From the NCBI GenBank assembly GCA_011390235.1, contig JAABSS010000347.1, positions 1-11,367 of the forward strand: a stretch of 11,367 nucleotides of DNA, given 5' to 3'. This document shows, piece after piece, positions 7,053 through 11,367 of this stretch (within the stretch, counting starts at the first letter, position 1; each line of letters starts with the position of its first letter). The notes under the pieces were generated by a model, which worked only from the letters and a program-made list of their open reading frames with translations, ran no database searches and had not been told where the DNA came from. Both the position numbers and the translations under genes were made by a program. The DNA is from Desulfotignum sp. (GTDB lineage Bacteria > Desulfobacterota > Desulfobacteria > Desulfobacterales > Desulfobacteraceae).

Positions 7053-9076
7053 TGTTGTGCAGCAGAAATCCGGTTTGGCAGACTGTTGTTTTGTATGTGT
7101 GCTGTTTTTGTTTTTTGGCCGGGATTTCCAGGGGCCATGCAGTTGAAACCCCGGACCAGAACGGTACAGACTCCCAGCTTGTCTCCATTGATTTTAATGA
7201 TGTTGACATTAATGTGTTTATAAAATTTATAAGTAAATTGACCGGGAAAAATTTTGTGGTGGACAATCGGGTCCGGGGAAAGGTGACCATTATTTCTCCC
7301 ACCAAAATGTCTGTAGAAGCTGCCTATAGAGTTTTTGAATCAGTGCTTGAAATAAACGGTTTTGCAACGGTTACATCCGGCAGTGTGATCAAAATTATTC
7401 CCATGCCGGATGCAAAAGGAGACAATATCGACACAAGCGTTGTGGCAGAAGGTGTACTTAGAGAAGATCCTGAGGACAAAATTGTGACAAGAATCATCCC
7501 GTTGAACTATGCCAGTTCCGAAGAACTGCGCAAACTGTTTCTGCCTCTGGTGCCCAAAGGAAGCGTGCTTCTGGCCTATTCCGATACCAACATGCTCATT
7601 GTCACGGCAACCCATTCCAGTATCAGTCGGCTGCTGAAAATTGTGGATGAAATCGATGTAAAAAGTACGGGCAGACAAATTTCGGTGATCCCTGTCAAAT
7701 ATGCAGATGCCCAAAAGCTGGTGCAGAACATTTCAGCGGTTTTTTCCGCCCGGGCAAGGGGGGTGAAAGGCCAGCCCAATCAGGAGCAGGATGTGACCTT
7801 TGTGGCTGATGAAAGGACCAACACCATTATCCTGCTGGCCAGTGAATTTGAAATCCAGCGGATTAAGGACCTGGTGGATATACTGGACCAGAAAATCGCC
7901 AAAGGAGGGGAAAAGATACGGGTGTACTACATGGAACATGCGTCTGCAGAAGATCTGGTTAAAGTGCTCCAGGAAATACCTGCCATGGAAAATAAGCAGC
8001 CCCAGACCCCGGGTCAGAGGAGCGCGCCGCTGCTGTCCGGAAAGGTGAAAATAATGGCGGACAAAGCCACCAACAGCCTTATTATCATGGCGGAAAAAGA
8101 AGATTATCCGATACTGGAAGAGGTTATATCCAAACTGGATATTCCCCGGTCAATGGTTTATATTGAAAGCCTTATCATGGAAGTGAACATGACCCGGGGA
8201 CTGAACATCGGCACAGAATGGAAGGCAGCCCAGGGATTTGATAGCGACAACAAAGTGATTTTTGGTGGATTCGGTGCTACAGGTGGTACAGGACACACCA
8301 ATCTTTCAGACGTCGCCGGCTCGGGCACTTTTCCGACCGGGTTTTCATTGGGGGTTCTGGGGGAAAACTTTAATATCGGCGGTGTGACTTTTCCAGATAT
8401 CCAGGCAGTTGTCCAGGCGTTTCAAAATGATAAGGATGTAAATATTCTGGCTACCCCCCAGATCTTGACCATGGAAAACGAGGAAGCCATTATTACCGTG
8501 GGCAAGAATGTGCCTTTCCAGACACGGTCGGCGGCAGCCGATATAGGTACACAAGTATACAGTTCCTTTGAATACAGGGATGTGGGGATCAACCTCAAGA
8601 TTACTCCCCAGATAAGCAAAGACAGGCTGGTCAAGCTCCAGGTGAACCAGGAATTGACAAAACTGGACTCGGTCAACCAGACAAGTCCCGACAGACCCAC
8701 AACATTGAAACGGCAGATAGAAACAACCATTATTGTCGAAGATGGCAACAGCGTTGTAATCGGGGGCCTGATAGATGAAAGCCTGACAAGCTCAGAATAC
8801 AAAACCCCCTGTCTGGGGGATGTGCCTGTCCTGGGCTGGGCATTTAAAAGCGTTTCACAGGGGGAAGAAAAAACCAACCTGTATATTTTTCTGACCCCCA
8901 GGGTTGTAAGAAGTTCCTGGGAGTTGAACAAGATTTACAAGGAAAAATCCAAGGAGATGAACCTGATAAAAAAAGGTGAGGTGCTGTTATACAACCAATT
9001 GCCCAAAGATGAAGACAAAACACAAGAAAATATGGATGAATCCACAGACACGGGGACACAGATACCCAATGATTGA
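7052..9076 (+). CDS. gspD: GspD, outer-membrane secretin
   Basis: This 674-residue protein forms the multimeric outer-membrane channel. A signal peptide covers about residues 1-30, ending ISRGHA, with Cys at 3, 17, 18 and 20 in or near its core. LAGI is not a lipobox, so it is not a predicted lipoprotein. Domains in order are N0 (about 43-117, binds GspC), N1 (145-204), N2 (210-280), N3 (287-365, with a Pro/Gln-rich insertion near 312-326) and the secretin core (366-620). The core contains a Gly/Thr-rich gate region (405-432), LATPQILTMEN (466-476), and the signature GDVPVLGWAF (589-598). A charged tail of about 54 residues ends the protein and is not clearly a pilotin-binding S domain. It overlaps gspC by one base and gspE by eight. 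Confidence 0.98.
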   Translation: MLCSRNPVWQTVVLYVCCFCFLAGISRGHAVETPDQNGTDSQLVSIDFNDVDINVFIKFISKLTGKNFVVDNRVRGKVTIISPTKMSVEAAYRVFESVLEINGFATVTSGSVIKIIPMPDAKGDNIDTSVVAEGVLREDPEDKIVTRIIPLNYASSEELRKLFLPLVPKGSVLLAYSDTNMLIVTATHSSISRLLKIVDEIDVKSTGRQISVIPVKYADAQKLVQNISAVFSARARGVKGQPNQEQDVTFVADERTNTIILLASEFEIQRIKDLVDILDQKIAKGGEKIRVYYMEHASAEDLVKVLQEIPAMENKQPQTPGQRSAPLLSGKVKIMADKATNSLIIMAEKEDYPILEEVISKLDIPRSMVYIESLIMEVNMTRGLNIGTEWKAAQGFDSDNKVIFGGFGATGGTGHTNLSDVAGSGTFPTGFSLGVLGENFNIGGVTFPDIQAVVQAFQNDKDVNILATPQILTMENEEAIITVGKNVPFQTRSAAADIGTQVYSSFEYRDVGINLKITPQISKDRLVKLQVNQELTKLDSVNQTSPDRPTTLKRQIETTIIVEDGNSVVIGGLIDESLTSSEYKTPCLGDVPVLGWAFKSVSQGEEKTNLYIFLTPRVVRSSWELNKIYKEKSKEMNLIKKGEVLLYNQLPKDEDKTQENMDESTDTGTQIPND

Positions 9077-10760
9077 TACATTTTTCGACATCATTGAGAA
9101 AAAGGCAGGGCTTTCAAAAGCCAACTGTGAAAAACTCAAGACAGCCTGTTTAAAAGACCGCTCCAGGCTGCTTGAATCTGCTGTGGAAACCAGACTGGTT
9201 CTGGAAAACGAGGTGCTGCAAGTGCTGTCACAGGTATATACAATTCCTTTTACAGCAATTCTTTCAGTGGATAATGTCAAAGACGGTGTTACCGCCATTA
9301 TTTCACGACAGTTTTTAAAAAAATGCCTTATGGTTCCCCTGATTAAAGATGCGGAAAATTCCATTATTGCAGTGAATGATCCGTCTGACTTGAGTTATGC
9401 TGATGATATCGCGGCCTTGCTGGATATGGTTGATTATACCCTTGTTCTGGCACCCAGAAACCAGATATTGTCAGCCATCAATGCCCTGTATGACCGATCC
9501 GGTGAAAGCGCCCAGCAGCTTGTCGATACCATGGAAGACAATGGATTGACCCTTATTGATGAACTTGAACGCACCATGGACCTGCTGGATGACACCAGCG
9601 ATGCTCCGGTCATACGGCTGGTGAACCATATGATTTCCCAGGCAGTCAAGGCAGGGGCCAGCGATATCCATGTGGAACCGTTTCAGGAAATTTTAAAGAT
9701 CAGGTACCGGATTGACGGAATTTTATATGAAATGTTCAATCCCCCCAAGGGACTTCAGGCATCATTGATATCACGAATCAAGGTTATGGCCAGGATGAAC
9801 ATTGCGGAAAAAAGGGTGCCCCAGGATGGCCGGGCCCAGGTCCGGATCGGGGACCAGGAGATTGATATCCGCATTTCCACCGTGCCCACCTCCCATGGAG
9901 AGCGCCTGGTAATGAGGCTGTTGAACAAATCAGGGTATTTTCTTGAATTTTCCCAGTTCGGTCTGTCCGAGGACAATTATCAGCTCATCAATAAAATTAT
10001 CCGGCAGAACAATGGCATTGTGCTGGTCACAGGTCCCACGGGCAGCGGCAAAACCACTACCTTGTATGCGGCCCTTTCGGAAATCAATTCCCCTGATAAA
10101 AATATCATCACCATTGAAGATCCGGTGGAATACAATCTCCAGGGGATCGGCCAGATCCAGGTGAATCCCAAAACCGGGATCACCTTTGCAAAGGGACTGC
10201 GTTCCATCGTCCGGCAGGACCCGGATATCGTGCTCATCGGAGAGATACGGGACCTGGAAACAGCAGAGATTGCCATTCAGTCAGCCCTTACCGGGCACCT
10301 TGTGTTTTCAACACTGCACACCAATGATTCCGCCGGTGCTGTCACCCGGCTGGTGGACCTGGGGATGGAGCCCTATCTTATCGCCTCTTCTGTCAACTCC
10401 GTGATTGCCCAGCGCCTTGTCCGGGTGCTGTGCAATGCGTGCAAAGAACAATACCAGCTGGATGAAACACATATCCGGGTACTGAATGCCGGGGGGGATA
10501 AATATATTGGAAAAACTGCCTTTAAACCTGTGGGTTGTTCCAAATGTTTTAATACCGGGTATTCCGGCCGGCAGGCCATCTTTGAGATCATGATCATGAC
10601 CGATGCCCTCAAAAGCCTGGTATTAAAAACATCTGATGCCAACCAGATCAAGGCTGCCACGGTAAAATCCGGCATGGCAACACTGCGCCAGGATGGCATG
10701 GCAAAGGTTATCAACGGGATCACATCCATAGGAGAGGTGCTCCGGGTCACCCAGGAATAA
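9069..10760 (+). CDS. gspE: GspE, T2SS motor ATPase
   Basis: This 563-residue cytoplasmic ATPase forms a hexamer on GspL and drives pseudopilus assembly. N-terminal domains occupy about residues 1-170. The core has Walker A GPTGSGKT (322-329, Lys328), the Asp box IEDPVEYNLQG (349-359), Walker B DPDIVLIGEIRD (384-395) and the His box SALTGHLVFSTLHTND (405-420). A tetracysteine zinc site is present as CNAC (455-458) and CSKC (490-493), marking GspE/PilB-type assembly ATPases rather than PilT retraction motors. The ATG at 9069 overlaps the gspD stop by eight bases, with GGGGA at 9052-9056. In-frame Mets at 8976, 9009 and 9036 lie inside gspD; the extensions they give do not look like GspE, so 9069 is chosen. 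All catalytic motifs are intact. Confidence 0.97.
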   Translation: MIDTFFDIIEKKAGLSKANCEKLKTACLKDRSRLLESAVETRLVLENEVLQVLSQVYTIPFTAILSVDNVKDGVTAIISRQFLKKCLMVPLIKDAENSIIAVNDPSDLSYADDIAALLDMVDYTLVLAPRNQILSAINALYDRSGESAQQLVDTMEDNGLTLIDELERTMDLLDDTSDAPVIRLVNHMISQAVKAGASDIHVEPFQEILKIRYRIDGILYEMFNPPKGLQASLISRIKVMARMNIAEKRVPQDGRAQVRIGDQEIDIRISTVPTSHGERLVMRLLNKSGYFLEFSQFGLSEDNYQLINKIIRQNNGIVLVTGPTGSGKTTTLYAALSEINSPDKNIITIEDPVEYNLQGIGQIQVNPKTGITFAKGLRSIVRQDPDIVLIGEIRDLETAEIAIQSALTGHLVFSTLHTNDSAGAVTRLVDLGMEPYLIASSVNSVIAQRLVRVLCNACKEQYQLDETHIRVLNAGGDKYIGKTAFKPVGCSKCFNTGYSGRQAIFEIMIMTDALKSLVLKTSDANQIKAATVKSGMATLRQDGMAKVINGITSIGEVLRVTQE

Positions 10761-10848
10761 TGACGAAAGAAATATTATTCCACGATCCGGGATTTGCCTC
10801 CGGTCCTGTTATGGCAGGGTCTGGACCTGCGCCTGATTCATGGAGGAT
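10761..10848 (+). other. 88-base spacer between gspE and the downstream gene
   Basis: This is the longest gap in the window. It holds only a 5-bp inverted repeat (GCAGG at 10814-10818, CCTGC at 10826-10830) with no T-run after it, so it is not a convincing intrinsic terminator. No clear -35/-10 pair is seen. A 31-codon frame runs from an ATG at 10760 (TAATG with the gspE stop) to a TGA at 10853-10855. Read-through from gspE into the next gene is therefore possible. Confidence 0.5.
10842..10847 (+). promoter_or_regulatory. ribosome binding site of the downstream exported-protein gene
   Basis: GGAGGA is a near-perfect Shine-Dalgarno sequence. It ends only one base before the ATG at 10849, which is unusually close. 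The TTG at 10852, the very next codon, is four bases away and may be the real initiation codon, in line with the TTG starts used elsewhere in this operon. Confidence 0.55.
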
Positions 10849-11367
10849 ATGTTGAAAACGGATGGTTTGAAAACAGTCATAATGGTGGCCATTCTTTTTA
10901 TTTCAATCCAAATCGTTCACTCTGAAGTATCTCCCGGCAATATTCAGCAGTCCGTCAGAAAAGCTGTTGATTTTTTATCGATACAGCAGGAAGCCAATGG
11001 GGATTTTCCTTCCCGGGTCTGCCGGACGATTAATGGAGAAGGGTGCAGAATCCATAAAGGGTCTGTTTTTTCAACAACCTTTGTTTTATATTCCCTGCAG
11101 TTTTTTCCGCTGACTGAAAAGACAGGAACAATGCTGGAAAAAGGGCGTGCGTTCATTGACAGTAAAAGGGAGGCAGGAGATCTGTGGCGGTTCTGCGGAA
11201 CGTTAATTGACCATGATCTGGATGACATTTCCTGCGCCTCGTTTCATCTTGAATCACTGGGATATCTGCTTGAAAATAAAGAACTGATCTATGACAATCG
11301 TGATGAAAACAACATTTTTAAAACATGGATACGGCCGGGAGAAATAAATCATAATGATATTGAAGGC
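10849..11367 (+). CDS. exported protein with DxDD motif, possibly alpha/alpha-toroid (terpene-cyclase/prenyltransferase-like); 3' end cut off
   Basis: The frame is open for 173 codons and runs off the window, so the protein is incomplete. A signal peptide is visible: Lys near the start, a hydrophobic core IMVAILFISIQIV (11-23), and likely cleavage after VHS (about residue 25). The mature part starts with AVDFLSIQQEANGDFPS (39-55), which resembles the helix-plus-Gln/Gly-turn repeat of squalene-cyclase/prenyltransferase toroid folds. A second helix with STTFVLYSLQF (75-85) follows. DLDD at 123-126, followed by ISCAS, has the shape of the DxDD motif of class II terpene cyclases. Cysteines at 58, 66, 116 and 129 could form disulfides after export. 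The specific family is not recognised. It could equally be a structural or binding toroid protein. Its place after gspE suggests, but does not show, a link with secretion. Confidence 0.75.
   Translation, partial: MLKTDGLKTVIMVAILFISIQIVHSEVSPGNIQQSVRKAVDFLSIQQEANGDFPSRVCRTINGEGCRIHKGSVFSTTFVLYSLQFFPLTEKTGTMLEKGRAFIDSKREAGDLWRFCGTLIDHDLDDISCASFHLESLGYLLENKELIYDNRDENNIFKTWIRPGEINHNDIEG

Noticed and set aside
8422..8931. A 169-codon open frame on the minus strand inside gspD
   Set aside because: It is antisense to the conserved secretin core. Codon constraint on gspD explains the open frame, and the product has no signature.
9312..9323. T5A7 run in gspE resembling a -1 frameshift slippery site (T TTA AAA in frame)
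   Set aside because: A shift would hit a stop within about seven codons and leave only an N-terminal fragment. No clear downstream stimulatory structure or conservation can be shown, so it is most likely ordinary Leu-Lys-Lys coding.
10800..10832. Possible hairpins in the gspE downstream spacer (GGTCC/GGACC and GCAGG/CCTGC)
   Set aside because: Stems are only 5 bp, compete with each other, and no T-tract follows, so there is no support for an intrinsic terminator.
1..11367. CRISPR arrays, tRNA/rRNA genes, insertion sequences, long repeats
   Set aside because: None was seen. The window is continuous coding sequence, and no direct or inverted repeats of useful length were noticed.

Overview
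The window is almost entirely a type II secretion system (T2SS, general secretory pathway) operon. All genes lie on the + strand in the order gspG-H-I-J-K-L-M-N-C-D-E, and a partial gene of a different kind follows. Coding density is very high. Neighbouring gsp genes overlap or are separated by at most 31 bases, and there is no internal terminator-like hairpin or obvious internal promoter, so a single transcript is likely. Base composition looks moderate (mid-40s % GC by eye). The set includes a PDZ-type GspC, a long GspK and an AsmA-like GspN of about 290 residues. This combination points to a Gram-negative bacterium of the Desulfobacterota (Desulfobacterales-like). That placement is inferred from gene style, not from a marker gene.

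Region 1 (1-3210) holds the possible tail of an upstream gene and then the pseudopilins. GspG is the major pseudopilin. GspH, GspI, GspJ and GspK are the minor ones that form the tip of the pseudopilus. All five begin with a short leader, a Gly cleavage site and a hydrophobic helix. G, H, I and J carry the conserved Glu at position +5, and K lacks it, as expected. Three of the four junctions here (G/H, I/J, J/K) use the same 8-base stop/start overlap, TTGARTAA, with a TTG start.

Region 2 (3242-6108) encodes the inner-membrane assembly platform. GspL has an actin-like cytoplasmic domain, one membrane helix and a ferredoxin-like periplasmic domain. GspM is small and bitopic. GspN is an inner-membrane-anchored, AsmA-like periplasmic protein.

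Region 3 (6105-10760) encodes GspC (inner-membrane link to the secretin, with HR and PDZ domains), GspD (outer-membrane secretin) and GspE (hexameric ATPase with a tetracysteine zinc site). The genes thus cover pseudopilus, platform, link, channel and motor. The polytopic platform protein GspF and the prepilin peptidase GspO are not in the window. GspF may lie immediately upstream, where a short open frame ends at the gspG start codon.

Region 4 (10761-11367) is an 88-base spacer followed by a gene that runs off the window. It encodes a protein with a signal peptide, paired cysteines and an Asp-x-Asp-Asp motif in a helical, terpene-cyclase/prenyltransferase-like (alpha/alpha toroid) context. 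It is not a known gsp component. It could be a T2SS passenger or an unrelated exported protein, and it is the least explained item here.
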